DNA of 64,000 nucleotides from Vibrio sp. 10N.261.45.E2 (GTDB taxonomy: Bacteria; Pseudomonadota; Gammaproteobacteria; Enterobacterales; Vibrionaceae). The translations under genes and the position numbers were made by a program. The notes under the pieces are model-generated. The model saw nothing but the letters and a program-made list of their open reading frames with translations. It was not told the DNA's origin and ran no database searches. Each line of letters opens with the position of its first letter. The stretch's first letter is position 1. Positions 55,699 to 64,000 of the stretch are shown here, in pieces. The stretch is taken from positions 1 through 64,000 of the forward strand of contig NZ_MCZZ01000124.1 of NCBI RefSeq assembly GCF_002875705.1. The letters run 5' to 3'.

Positions 55699-57039
55699 AT
55701 GAACAAGTCCATTCAATCCTTTGACCCAAGTAACGGTGAACTCCTTGGCGAGGTAAACCAAACTTCAGCTGAAGAAGTCACTCAAACCATTCACAAAGCA
55801 AAAGCTGCACAAAAAGCATGGCGTCAACTCTCAATGAACGAGCGAGTGCGGACCATTATCAAAGCCTATCAACAACTTGATAAGTACGAAGAGTCCCTCT
55901 CACAGTTACTTGCTCGTGAAATGGGTAAAGACATTCGTCGCGCGACCGGAGAAGCAACTGGTGCGATCTACATGGGTCAGCACTATGCAGAAGATGCTCA
56001 ACGTGCACTCAACACACGAAAATTGTCCGGTTCAACAGAGCTTCAATACCGCCCACTAGGTGTTGTCGGAGTTATATCTCCTTGGAACTACCCTGTGATG
56101 ATGGCAAACAACCTCATTGTGCCAGCATTGGTCGCAGGCAATAGCGTGATTCTAAAACCTTCAGAAGAGACACCTCTCATCGCTGAAGCATTCTTTGGTG
56201 AACTGCAAAAACACTTACCAGAGAATGTCTTGACCGTGATGCAGGGCGATGGTGAAACAGGCAAGGCATTAGTCGAAGGCGACATTCAAATGATCGCGTT
56301 CACTGGCTCAAAAGCAACAGGCCAAGACATCATGAGACGTGCCGCAAGTAAGGTAAAACGCTTGGTCATGGAGCTAGGTGGCAAAGACCCAATGATTGTG
56401 ATGCGTGATGCGAATCTAGAACAGGCCGCTCGCTTTGCCGTCGCGGGCAGCTTTGAGAACTCAGGGCAAATGTGTACTTCGATTGAACGTATCTATGTTG
56501 ATGCTCGTATCGCAGAAAAATTTGAACAACGTGTCACCGAGATCGCCAACATGTACCAGATTGGCCCGTGGGATATGCCGAACGTCAATATCGGACCAAT
56601 CATCAACGCGACACAACACGCTAAGATTGTCGAACAGCTAGAAGACGCGCAACAGAAAGGAGCCACTTTTCTTTTAGGCGGTTCTGAGCAACCCGAGCGT
56701 TATATCCGCCCTACGGTTATCACCGGAATGACAGCAGAAATGAAACTGGAAACAGAAGAGACTTTCGGTCCAGTTGTCGCGATCAGTCACTATTCCGACA
56801 TTGAAGATGCGATTGAGCGAGCCAACGCCAGTGAGTACGGTCTAGGTGCTGTGGTCTTTGGAAACCAAGGCGTCAATGATGTTGCTGACGAACTTGATGC
56901 TGGCATGGTTGGCATTAATCAAGGACAAGGCGGCAGTGGTGATGCCCCGTGGGTTGGCGCGAAACAGAGTGGCCTTGGTTACCACGGATCGGTCGACGGG
57001 CACCGTCAGTTTGCACAAGTAAAAGTGGTTTCAAGATAG
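55699..57039 (+). CDS. NAD(P)-dependent aldehyde dehydrogenase (SSADH-like)
   Basis: A 446-residue ALDH. Cofactor and active-site motifs: ISPWNYPVMM, KPSEETPL, FTGSKATGQDIM, MELGGKDPMIV (Glu), NSGQMCTSIERIYV (catalytic Cys), EETFGPVVAI. The framework is that of succinate-semialdehyde dehydrogenases, but it is shorter than the usual 480 residues, so the physiological aldehyde is uncertain. Its stop lies 9 bp before the oxygenase start, so the two are an operon. Confidence 0.88.
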   Translation: MNKSIQSFDPSNGELLGEVNQTSAEEVTQTIHKAKAAQKAWRQLSMNERVRTIIKAYQQLDKYEESLSQLLAREMGKDIRRATGEATGAIYMGQHYAEDAQRALNTRKLSGSTELQYRPLGVVGVISPWNYPVMMANNLIVPALVAGNSVILKPSEETPLIAEAFFGELQKHLPENVLTVMQGDGETGKALVEGDIQMIAFTGSKATGQDIMRRAASKVKRLVMELGGKDPMIVMRDANLEQAARFAVAGSFENSGQMCTSIERIYVDARIAEKFEQRVTEIANMYQIGPWDMPNVNIGPIINATQHAKIVEQLEDAQQKGATFLLGGSEQPERYIRPTVITGMTAEMKLETEETFGPVVAISHYSDIEDAIERANASEYGLGAVVFGNQGVNDVADELDAGMVGINQGQGGSGDAPWVGAKQSGLGYHGSVDGHRQFAQVKVVSR

Positions 57040-57048
57040 AGGTTGATG

Positions 57049-57828
57049 ATGAATAACAAAGAAAATTTTTATGTCGTTCGACGCGAGTCAGGTACTCAGC
57101 GCAGTGACCTTCCCGTTTGGGCACCAAAGTCAGCAAACCCATTTGCACTTGATAAGAACGCTAACGCGGTATCACGCGCTGAAGTAAGCAATGTACCAGG
57201 TGCTTTTCAGTTACTCGATGTGCTACTCCCTGAAGAAGTTCAGCGCATACTCGATGGAGCCAACCAACTTGGCTTTACGGAAGATGCGGCCGTTTCTCTA
57301 CCAAGAGAAGTTCGCCACAATCAGAATCTCAACTTGATCGCAGATAATGAAACTCTCGACGTTATTTGGAAGCGCTGCCAAGATCATTTCGTTGATAAAT
57401 ACGGCCACTTTGCTGGTGTGAAACCTTTGGGTATTAACGGTCGTTTCCGCTTTTATCGTTACGACGAAGGGGATTTCTTCAAGATGCACACCGATGGGTC
57501 ATGGCCTGGCAGTCAGGTGGTGAATGAACAGCTAGTCGATGACGCATTTGGTGACCGCTGGAGCATGTACACATTCTTAATTCTATTGAGTGACGACTTC
57601 GTTGGCGGCGAAACTCAATTTATGGTTAATCGTAATGACCCGAGTAAGCCTGCTCGTCGTCAAGGGTATCATCAGGAGAACGTGAATATAGAATCAGTTA
57701 GAACACCAAGCGGCAGCGTGCTTTGTTTTCCTCACGGTACGCACCCCGCCCATTGTATTCACGGTTCAGCGCCGATACTTTCTGGGACGAAATACATTAT
57801 TCGCACAGACGTACTATTCGAGCTCTAA
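57049..57828 (+). CDS. 2-oxoglutarate/Fe(II)-dependent oxygenase (prolyl 4-hydroxylase-like)
   Basis: A 259-residue oxygenase. Iron ligands H-x-D (KMHTDGSW) and distal His (HPAHCIHG), then the 2-oxoglutarate-binding region GTKYIIRTDVLF; FYRYDEGDFF and MYTFLILLSDDFVGGETQF are typical of P4H-type double-stranded beta-helices. It hydroxylates an unknown target. I use ATG 57049, 6 nt after GAGG, of three nearby start codons. Downstream of and coupled to the aldehyde dehydrogenase. Confidence 0.85.
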   Translation: MNNKENFYVVRRESGTQRSDLPVWAPKSANPFALDKNANAVSRAEVSNVPGAFQLLDVLLPEEVQRILDGANQLGFTEDAAVSLPREVRHNQNLNLIADNETLDVIWKRCQDHFVDKYGHFAGVKPLGINGRFRFYRYDEGDFFKMHTDGSWPGSQVVNEQLVDDAFGDRWSMYTFLILLSDDFVGGETQFMVNRNDPSKPARRQGYHQENVNIESVRTPSGSVLCFPHGTHPAHCIHGSAPILSGTKYIIRTDVLFEL

Positions 57829-57856
57829 GCGACTCTATTGGTCGTTTAACTCCTAA

Positions 57857-57888
57857 AAAATGTCCCGCACTAGGCGGGACATTTTTAT
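57857..57888. terminator. Terminator between oxygenase and chemoreceptor genes
   Basis: AAATGTCCCGC-ACTAG-GCGGGACATTT followed by T-rich sequence. Confidence 0.87.
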
Positions 57889-57918
57889 ATAAGATAGAAA
57901 GCTTCTAGCTCTGAGCTG

Positions 57919-59898
57919 TTAACTCTTAAACGTATTCGAGAGCTCTTTCAGTGATGCTGCCAGTTCGGCTTGCTCTTTGGCTGTCGCAGCAATTTGCGTT
58001 GCACCCGTCGTAGATTCTGTCGACTTCTGCTCCACTGCCACAACGTTCTGAGCAATATCTTGAGTCACTACCGCTTGCTCTTCGGTTGCAGTCGCAATCT
58101 GCTCTGTCATACTGAATATCTCGCTCACAGCGCCTGAAATATCTTGCAGCGTCTGCTCTACGCCTCGAGAGTCCTCAACCGCTCTTGAAGACATTTTCTT
58201 GCTATTATCAATTACATTAAACGCAGTTTGTACATCTGATTGTAGAGAGCTAATGAAGCCTTCAATCTCCGACGTAGATTCTTGGGTACGTTGTGCCAAA
58301 GTACGGACTTCATCTGCAACCACGGCAAAACCACGACCTTGCTCACCCGCTCGGGCTGCTTCAATTGCCGCGTTCAATGCCAGTAGATTAGTTTGCTCTG
58401 CTACCGACTTAATCACATCAATCACGCTGTTAATGTTGTTGCTGCTATCGTGAAGATGGGTAATTTTCTCAGCTAAGCCGTTAATCTCAGATGCCAAAGT
58501 TTCAATCGATTGGTAAGAGTGCTGAACCGTGCTCAAGCCTGCTTGTGATTGTTCATCAGCCAATTTAGCTGAGCTTGCTGTTTGCTGAGTTTTAGCCGCA
58601 ACCTCGCTCACCGTTGCCGATAGCTCCTCTGTTGCTGTCGCAATCAAACCAATTTGGTCTTGTTGCTCAACCAAAGTGTTGGAGTTGTATTGGCAAGTTT
58701 GCGCCGTCTCTTCAGCTGCAGAAGCAAGTGTCAGGCTAGACTGAGACAAGCTGTCTATTACCTGAGAGAATTTTTCTAACGTTTCGTTGAGCGACGAAGA
58801 GATATGCCCTAGCTCACTCTCTCCCAAATACTTAGCTCTCACCGTTAGGTCATTATCATCACGAACAACAGAAAGCACTGAGGTTAGATTTTTTACTCGG
58901 AGCGTTAGGTCTGTAATCACTTTAAAGCTTACAAAGGTCGCAAAGAAAGTAATTGCAATAAATACCGCAATACTTGCGAACATCGCGGATTGAGCTTCAC
59001 TCGCCTTGTTTTCAGTCAATGCGATAAGTGATTCAGCCAGTTGATTCTCCGTTTTCTTTAACTGAACAATACGAGAAGTTGATTGCGCGAACCAATACAC
59101 AGGGTCTACATCAAAACCACTCATTTTTGATTCAGCCACATCACGAAGCTTCTCGACTTCCGCGACCGAACGGTCATTTAATTGTTGTTCAAAGAAGCGA
59201 ACGTTGTCTGGGTTACCCAGAACTTCAAAGTTCGAGAAATACGTATTTTGCTCTGTCACCAAAGAGATGAATTTCACCAGCATACCCGGACCAAATTCAT
59301 TTTTAGAAAAGGTGTTATTCAGCACAGCACGTTCAATACCCGCTCGCTCTTTACCTTGCAAGAAGTTGTAGTAAGCGATGGTTTCTGTGGTGATGGTAGC
59401 ATCGGAACTTAGCTCAGCAATTAACGCCGATACACTCAGCAGCTTTGCATTAAGTTTGGTGTAATAAGCCAAAGCTTCAGAAAGCGGAATCGATTGAGAA
59501 TCCACTCGATTGCGAATCGTTGTTATCTGATTAAGACTTTGGCTTATCTCTGTGTTCAGGCGGTTGATCTGTGGCAGGTTGATATTGGCAGACTGCCAGT
59601 AATCATTTCTTTGGTTGCGTCGGTTGTCGGCATTGGTTCTCTGTGCGGCTAATTCACTGACGAACTGGGTACCTTGAGAGCCAATAAAGCCAGCAGTCAT
59701 GCCTCGCTCTTTTTGTAACTCATGCACTAATTCACTGTACACCACCGAAAGGCGTGTTAGTTGATTTAATGAGGACATTTCAGTCTTAGTTTCTACGCCT
59801 TTGGATATCGCAGAAACACTGAGCCAGAGAAACCCTAAGATCGGCAAAATAAGCAAAGCGATGATTTTTTGCTTAAAAGACATATCGGTTAATTTCAT
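57919..59898 (-). CDS. Methyl-accepting chemotaxis protein with NIT sensor domain
   Basis: A 659-residue chemoreceptor: TM1 about residues 10-30; periplasmic NIT domain with the marks [20 protein letters not shown] and [21 protein letters not shown]2 about 302-324; HAMP; then coiled-coil signalling domain with tip [23 protein letters not shown] domains were named for nitrate and nitrite sensing but are found with other ligands too. AGGA precedes ATG. A palindrome lies about 105 bp upstream. Confidence 0.92.
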   Translation of the reverse strand: MKLTDMSFKQKIIALLILPILGFLWLSVSAISKGVETKTEMSSLNQLTRLSVVYSELVHELQKERGMTAGFIGSQGTQFVSELAAQRTNADNRRNQRNDYWQSANINLPQINRLNTEISQSLNQITTIRNRVDSQSIPLSEALAYYTKLNAKLLSVSALIAELSSDATITTETIAYYNFLQGKERAGIERAVLNNTFSKNEFGPGMLVKFISLVTEQNTYFSNFEVLGNPDNVRFFEQQLNDRSVAEVEKLRDVAESKMSGFDVDPVYWFAQSTSRIVQLKKTENQLAESLIALTENKASEAQSAMFASIAVFIAITFFATFVSFKVITDLTLRVKNLTSVLSVVRDDNDLTVRAKYLGESELGHISSSLNETLEKFSQVIDSLSQSSLTLASAAEETAQTCQYNSNTLVEQQDQIGLIATATEELSATVSEVAAKTQQTASSAKLADEQSQAGLSTVQHSYQSIETLASEINGLAEKITHLHDSSNNINSVIDVIKSVAEQTNLLALNAAIEAARAGEQGRGFAVVADEVRTLAQRTQESTSEIEGFISSLQSDVQTAFNVIDNSKKMSSRAVEDSRGVEQTLQDISGAVSEIFSMTEQIATATEEQAVVTQDIAQNVVAVEQKSTESTTGATQIAATAKEQAELAASLKELSNTFKS

Positions 59899-60293
59899 TT
59901 TTATTTCCTAGCGGCTAACGAATCTTTATTTGTCGTGTAATTAGACACACTTCTAAAACGGTGTACCTTTACTGAGATCATAATAATATTTAGTTTTATC
60001 AATTACCGTGCCATATCGGACGGTAATCAATAACGCTAGCATTTAACCTTACTGAATTCATTGACTTGTCTATAAAACTGTTAGCTATGCAACTTTATAA
60101 AACACAAAAAATGTACAACAACATTTTCCCGACGCAAGTGACTGAAAAATGACAGTTTTTAATAACCCTAAAGGGGTATTCGAGTGCCCACAATCCCCTC
60201 TGTATTCACTATATATTCAGCACCAACTATGTATAATGCCGGGCTCAAAAAGTTAAGAATTCAATTAACGTAGAAGTAGAATTAGAGGTTTTT
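59899..60293. other. Divergent intergenic region
   Basis: About 395 bp between the NIT chemoreceptor and the zinc-ribbon microprotein. It contains the inverted repeat at 60002-60027; otherwise nothing recognised. Confidence 0.5.
60002..60027. promoter_or_regulatory. Inverted repeat upstream of NIT chemoreceptor
   Basis: ATTACCGT-N10-ACGGTAAT, perfect 8+8 repeat 104 bp upstream of the chemoreceptor start. It does not match NarL, NarP or NsrR consensus well enough to name. Confidence 0.5.
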
Positions 60294-60467
60294 ATGGACT
60301 GTCCCGCTTGCGAAGAGCAAATCGGTTGGGAATGGGTAGAAGAGGCAGCAATCGAACCGAATGAGGAATTCGATTGCCCAGAGTGTGAAGAAACCTTGAT
60401 GTATACCATCGATGAAGGCACCTATTACGGTGCGCAACATAAAACCGTAGAAGTGGTTGATGATTGA
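60294..60467 (+). CDS. Zinc-ribbon microprotein
   Basis: A 57-residue protein: MDCPACEEQIGWEWVEE, then FDCPECEETLMYTID, ending TVEVVDD. Two C-x2-C knuckles form a zinc ribbon as in small rubredoxin/zinc-ribbon proteins of vibrios. AGAGG precedes ATG. Highly acidic overall, so nucleic-acid binding is doubtful; a protein-protein adaptor is possible. No family name is certain. Confidence 0.72.
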   Translation: MDCPACEEQIGWEWVEEAAIEPNEEFDCPECEETLMYTIDEGTYYGAQHKTVEVVDD

Positions 60468-60557
60468 TATAACTTTCTAAAAAATAACACGTGTTATTAA
60501 CTCTCATGTTTTAGACCTTGGCAAAATAGTCAGAGTAAATGAACACCCTCTTTACTG

Positions 60558-60569
60558 GAACGAACGTTC
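60558..60569. promoter_or_regulatory. Candidate TetR autoregulatory operator
   Basis: GAAC-GAAC-GTTC, 46 bp upstream of the TetR gene; same GAAC-N4-GTTC core as the sites upstream of the AhpD-like gene. Confidence 0.6.
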
Positions 60570-60614
60570 AGCATAAAATATTAAATATATGTTCAGACCG
60601 ATGAAGTAGATGTT

Positions 60615-61199
60615 ATGGCCAAAACCGCAAAGTTCGATAGACAAGATGTTGTAGACAGAGCCACCAACCTGTATTGGGAAAAAGGCTTTCACGCGACTTC
60701 TATGCGCAACTTACAGGACGTAATTGATATGCGTCCGGGCAGCATTTACGCGACTTTTGGTAGCAAAGAAGGCTTGTTTAAAGAGACATTGGCTCGCTAT
60801 ACCGAACTCGGCATTCTCAATTTGAATCGCTTCCGCAGTGAGACAGGCTCTCCAATTAAAGCGCTCGAAAGCTTTATCAAACGCGCGGTGGTTGAATCTA
60901 AACAGAGTGCGCCTAACGGCATGTGTATGCTGGCTAAAACCGTAGCTGAACTGACGGATGAACACGCGGAATTGTTGGGCGAAGCAAAGAAATCACTCAA
61001 AATATTGGAAGGCGAGTTCGCCAAACTGATTGCCGAAGCGCAAGATTTAGGTGAGATAAGTAAAGATCGAGAACCCGCTCAACTTGCTCGCCACGTTCAG
61101 GTTCAAATTGCAGGGCTACGCACTTATGCAAAAACCTGCGATGACACAGAACTACTCAACTCAATGGTTGAAGACATCTTCAAGTACCACCCTTTTTAG
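60615..61199 (+). CDS. TetR family transcriptional regulator
   Basis: A 194-residue repressor: N-terminal HTH (RQDVVDRATNLYWEKGFHATSMRNLQDVIDMRPGSIYATFGSKEGLFKETLARY), helical ligand domain beyond residue 65 with two Cys (GMCMLAK, KTCDDTEL). No adjacent target gene in the same block; operator matching points to the AhpD-like gene at 47365 as a partner. The ligand is unknown; peroxides or aldehydes would fit the AhpD link. Confidence 0.88.
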   Translation: MAKTAKFDRQDVVDRATNLYWEKGFHATSMRNLQDVIDMRPGSIYATFGSKEGLFKETLARYTELGILNLNRFRSETGSPIKALESFIKRAVVESKQSAPNGMCMLAKTVAELTDEHAELLGEAKKSLKILEGEFAKLIAEAQDLGEISKDREPAQLARHVQVQIAGLRTYAKTCDDTELLNSMVEDIFKYHPF

Positions 61200-61228
61200 C
61201 AGCTGAGCTTATATAAGCTCAAACCTAC

Positions 61229-61275
61229 AAAAAGACGCCCAAGTATTACTATCAATACTTGGGCGTCTTTTTATT
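61229..61275. terminator. Terminator between tetR and PTS gene
   Basis: AAAAGACGCCCAAGTATT / AATACTTGGGCGTCTTTT hairpin between convergent genes. Confidence 0.87.
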
Positions 61276-61310
61276 TATTTCTTTTCAGCCAATCTTAAAG
61301 CCGATTGCTT

Positions 61311-63176
61311 TTATGCTTTCCTCATAATCAACGCTTGCGCATTAAGCATCGCTTCCTTAGTGCTAACATCTAACGTTTTAACATTCGCAAAGCGTTCTAC
61401 TTCTTTAATCGCTACATCGTGAGCGAAGATCACCAACCTCGCCCTTTCAATGTCTTTTGGTGTAATGCGATTACCAATCCCGTTGGCACCTTGTGTTTCG
61501 ACTTTAATCCGAACCCCAAGGTGATGCGCTGCTTTTTCCAGAGACTTCGCTGCCAAGAAAGTGTGTGCAACTCCAGACGGACATGACGTAATCGCCAATA
61601 CATCCGCTTGCCCCTCTTCCGTCACCGAACCACCCGCAAACTGATTCGAACTCGCCTCACCTTCGACCACGTTCTTTTTCAGTAGTATCACGATTAAAGC
61701 CGTAGTGAGCGCGCCCGCGAGTGTGCCAATAATGTAGCCAATCTTGCCATCAACAACTGGCAAAACAATCCAACCGCCCCATGGCGCATGGTTCACTACA
61801 TGGAACATAAAGCCGACAACGTTACCGACAATGCCACCAGCCACGACTGCAGGAAGGACACGTGCAGGGTCAGCTGCGGCAAAAGGAATTGCGCCTTCGC
61901 TAATACCGATAATCCCCATGATGCCTGCGGCTTTGCCCGCTTCACGTTCGTCGCGCTTAAACTTCTTCGGTGATAGGAAAGTCGCCAGAGCCATACCGAG
62001 TGGCGGCGTACAAATCGCGATTCCAACACCACCCATCAACCAAGGTTGGGTATTCACCTGAGTTTGAGCAAATAGCGTTGCTACTTTATTGATCGGGCCG
62101 CCCATATCAAATGCCGTCATTGCACCTAAAATACTGCCGAGCACCACTTTTCCTGAACCAGCCATGCCCGTAAGCATTTGGTTCATCTCGAGCATCACTT
62201 GAGCAATTGGCGATCCAATCACCCACATCACTGCGCCACAGGTTACAAAGGTGCCGACAAGCGGGTAGATGAAGATAGAGCTCAGTGAGATCATGCTGTC
62301 TGGCAGTTTGATCTTCTTAAGTAAGTTGACAACAAAGCCCGCAAAGAAACCGACCACAATCGCACCAAGGAAGCCTGTGTTGTATTGATTGACGGCGACC
62401 CAAGAACCAATCATTCCGGGCGCTAAACCCGGTTTGTCGGCCATTGAATACGCGATGTAACCACCGAGTACAGCAGTAAACAGAGTCAAGCCAGCAATAC
62501 CCATCTGCGCGATGTCAGCTAACACGCCATTCTCAGGTACGGCGCCATGTCCTGAAATCATGACTGACAAAGACAACAACACCCCACCAGCAACCACGAA
62601 TGGAATCATGTGTGAGGTGCCGTATAACAAGTGTTCTTTGAGGCGATTAAGCGATTGCGCCCAAGGGCTGAGCGGCTCGACATAAACTTCCTGGTGGCTA
62701 GAGGCGTAGCTATCGAAAGATTCAGAATTGACTTCGAGAAACAGCTCTTGAGCTTCCTCGACTGACTCTACTGCCTTTAATTTTGTAACAAAGCCATCTT
62801 CGATTAATCTGGTCGAAATTTGAGCCAGCACCTCGATATGGTGGTCGTCGTTGTTGTCTGGTGAAGCGAGCATAAAGAACACATCCGACAGTTCGCCACC
62901 GTCTGCGCCATAATCGATGCCAGTTCGGCTAATGCCTACCGCAACAGCTGGCTTAGCAACAGCGGTACTTTTTGCATGTGGAATCGCAATACCATCATCA
63001 AAGCCAGTATTACCTATGGCTTCACGCTTCCATATGTCATCAAGGAATTCACTTTTATTAGAAAGCTTACCTGCACGATCGAGCAGTTCAACCAGCTCTT
63101 CAAATACCGCCTGTTTAGAGTCTGCTTGCAAATCTAAGCAAATAATCTCGGGCTCGATAATGTTGGTGATATCCAT
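61311..63176 (-). CDS. Fructose-type PTS EIIABC
   Basis: A 621-residue PTS permease with order A-C-B. EIIA at 1-150 with phospho-His67 in DDGIAIPHAKS; EIIC about 190-500 with membrane helices (SHMIPFVVAGGVLLSLSVMI, GGPINKVATLFAQ); EIIB about 525-621 with phospho-Cys532 in TSCPSGVAHTF. Imports and phosphorylates fructose or a related hexose/polyol. ATG 63176 is preferred over one 17 codons upstream. Divergent from a free EIIB gene, suggesting a multi-part PTS locus extending to the right. Confidence 0.9.
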   Translation of the reverse strand: MDITNIIEPEIICLDLQADSKQAVFEELVELLDRAGKLSNKSEFLDDIWKREAIGNTGFDDGIAIPHAKSTAVAKPAVAVGISRTGIDYGADGGELSDVFFMLASPDNNDDHHIEVLAQISTRLIEDGFVTKLKAVESVEEAQELFLEVNSESFDSYASSHQEVYVEPLSPWAQSLNRLKEHLLYGTSHMIPFVVAGGVLLSLSVMISGHGAVPENGVLADIAQMGIAGLTLFTAVLGGYIAYSMADKPGLAPGMIGSWVAVNQYNTGFLGAIVVGFFAGFVVNLLKKIKLPDSMISLSSIFIYPLVGTFVTCGAVMWVIGSPIAQVMLEMNQMLTGMAGSGKVVLGSILGAMTAFDMGGPINKVATLFAQTQVNTQPWLMGGVGIAICTPPLGMALATFLSPKKFKRDEREAGKAAGIMGIIGISEGAIPFAAADPARVLPAVVAGGIVGNVVGFMFHVVNHAPWGGWIVLPVVDGKIGYIIGTLAGALTTALIVILLKKNVVEGEASSNQFAGGSVTEEGQADVLAITSCPSGVAHTFLAAKSLEKAAHHLGVRIKVETQGANGIGNRITPKDIERARLVIFAHDVAIKEVERFANVKTLDVSTKEAMLNAQALIMRKA

Positions 63177-63506
63177 ATGTTGCTCTGCCTCGCCTGAATT
63201 CAGACTGAAGTAATTAGGTTCTTCCAACCTAAATTAAAAATCGATGTTAATAGGATGAAAAGATTAGCGGTGTGCGGGCGATCATCATATAGGACGAAAG
63301 GTGCATTAACTGGATTATTGTAACCAAGAACTCAGAGTGTGACTTTCCCCTTGGAATAAAAAACGCCAATCCATAAAATCCACAGAACCCATAACAATAT
63401 CGCCCCTCCTATACGTGAGCTTTCCATACACTACTTCCCACGTAAGATAGCTTTTTCAAGGTAGCTTATGTAACGTAACAGGGACGAGATTAAGCCGAGA
63501 ATAATA
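63177..63506. other. Divergent PTS intergenic region
   Basis: About 330 bp. I looked for a CRP or operator palindrome and found only half-sites (TGTGA at about 63337); nothing I can claim. Confidence 0.45.
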
Positions 63507-63809
63507 ATGAGAATTGTAGCGGTAACTGCGTGCCCTACAGGCATTGCGCACACTTATATGGCAGCTGATGCTCTAAATAAAACAGCCCCTAAATTCAATG
63601 TTTCAATCAAGGTTGAGACACAAGGCGCTATGGGTATCGAAAACTTGCTGACAGCCCAAGATATTACCCTCGCGGACAAAGTGTTGATCGTCTCTGATAT
63701 CGACATCGAACAACCAAGCCGATTCGACCCAGCTAAAACCGTATTCATTCCCATGGAAGAAGTGTTATTGAGTGTCGATAAAGTCTTCATTAAGCATTGT
63801 CGAACTTAA
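63507..63809 (+). CDS. Free-standing fructose-type PTS EIIB
   Basis: A 100-residue EIIB domain: phospho-Cys9 in VTACPTGIAHTYMAADAL, then VSIKVETQGAMGIENLL and ADKVLIVSDIDIEQP, the same core as the C-terminal domain of the neighbouring EIIABC. Gene order points to a phosphorelay component of the locus running to the right. Confidence 0.88.
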   Translation: MRIVAVTACPTGIAHTYMAADALNKTAPKFNVSIKVETQGAMGIENLLTAQDITLADKVLIVSDIDIEQPSRFDPAKTVFIPMEEVLLSVDKVFIKHCRT

Positions 63810-63816
63810 ACCTCTT

Positions 63817-64000
63817 ATGAACGAATACCAGATCACCTTCTTCGTTGACAATCCTGCCGCGAACTCACACGTCGCACAGCCGCTTACTCGCTTAGCAAAA
63901 AAATTCAAAAGCAACATCCGCATTATCAACATCACTCAAAACCGAACGGCCGATCTCTCCAAATCTGTCGCAATGTTGCAAGTGGGTTTGCTTCGTGGTG
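63817..64000 (+). CDS. HPr-like domain protein, 5' part (runs off the window)
   Basis: The first 61 codons read MNEYQITFFVDNPAANSHVAQP, LTRLAKKFKSNIRIINIT and ADLSKSVAMLQVGLLRG, matching the HPr fold with the active-site His in NSHVAQP. It starts 7 bp after the EIIB stop. The protein could be a free HPr/FPr or the N-terminal domain of a larger HPr-EI fusion; the right edge cuts it. Confidence 0.7.
   Translation, partial: MNEYQITFFVDNPAANSHVAQPLTRLAKKFKSNIRIINITQNRTADLSKSVAMLQVGLLRG

Noticed and set aside
60292..60507. Minus-strand 71-codon reading frame
   Set aside because: It is the shadow of the zinc-ribbon microprotein on the opposite strand.
63177..63506. CRP site for PTS genes
   Set aside because: Only TGTGA half-sites occur; no TCACA partner 6 bp away was seen.
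1..64000. CRISPR arrays, insertion sequences, prophage or integron sites
   Set aside because: I found no spaced direct-repeat array, transposase, integrase, phage genes or attC-like series. Only gene 2769-3338 shows decay.

Overview
The window looks like chromosomal DNA of a Vibrio, most likely the Splendidus clade. That is inferred from the gene families (OmpW, GlgC, FMN-riboswitch ribB, Ohr/OhrR, MdtL/YidZ, DUF3012, DUF3010, DUF3316, three chemoreceptors), the moderate G+C and the form of the rRNA leader. Several of these genes have counterparts on the smaller chromosome of other vibrios, so chromosome 2 is plausible but unproven. There is no transposase, integrase, prophage, tRNA gene or CRISPR array; it reads as ordinary chromosome with one decayed accessory gene.

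Layout. 1-603: the first 18 nt of a 16S rRNA gene on the minus strand and its leader, with boxA and two promoters. 0.6-3.4 kb: DUF3087 membrane protein, a bacterial TrmY-like SPOUT methyltransferase, a small hypothetical gene, and a wrecked DUF2235-like gene. 3.4-5.7 kb: a metalloid-type module (Cys-rich permease, ArsR repressor, SigZ sigma factor) around three matching palindromic operators. 5.8-10.5 kb: YitT, His-rich protein plus MFS, TSUP, YjbR, PAP2. 10.8-11.9 kb: FMN riboswitch and ribB. 12.1-13.1 kb: a membrane protein of unknown function behind a sigma-54 type promoter. 13.3-17.3 kb: bicupin, two SDRs with divergent HxlR and LysR regulators. 17.4-20.4 kb: ompW with a perfect FNR-type site, glgC, a periplasmic protein. 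20.7-23.0 kb: five small exported proteins in one operon, including a paralogous pair; no known system recognised. 23.3-24.1 kb: HPF and a DUF3012 lipoprotein.

24.2-32.8 kb is the most coherent block: a PhnD-PhnC-PhnE-PhnE type ABC importer, a periplasmic glycerophosphodiester phosphodiesterase, and a DctB/PgtB-like sensor kinase with a sigma-54 activator. Both the importer operon and the phosphodiesterase gene have a -24/-12 promoter about 60 bp downstream of the same quasi-palindrome. I read this as one regulon: the two-component pair senses an organophosphate signal, the esterase hydrolyses phosphodiesters outside, and the importer takes up a product.

33.1-36.2 kb: a DgcA/DgcN D-glutamate catabolic pair with a LysR regulator. 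36.2-44.7 kb: SGNH hydrolase, SpoU-type methyltransferase, two chemoreceptors, an endonuclease III-like protein with LysR, DUF3316, DUF3010. 44.8-54.9 kb: EamA exporter with MocR regulator, AhpD-like protein, GNAT, a MerR-methyltransferase fusion, MdtL with YidZ, an aromatic amino acid permease, OhrR and Ohr. 55.2-60.5 kb: ArsR-like regulator, aldehyde dehydrogenase, 2OG-Fe(II) oxygenase, a NIT-domain chemoreceptor, a zinc-ribbon microprotein. 60.6-64.0 kb: a TetR regulator whose operator matches two sites in front of the AhpD-like gene 12 kb away, then fructose-type PTS genes running off the right edge.
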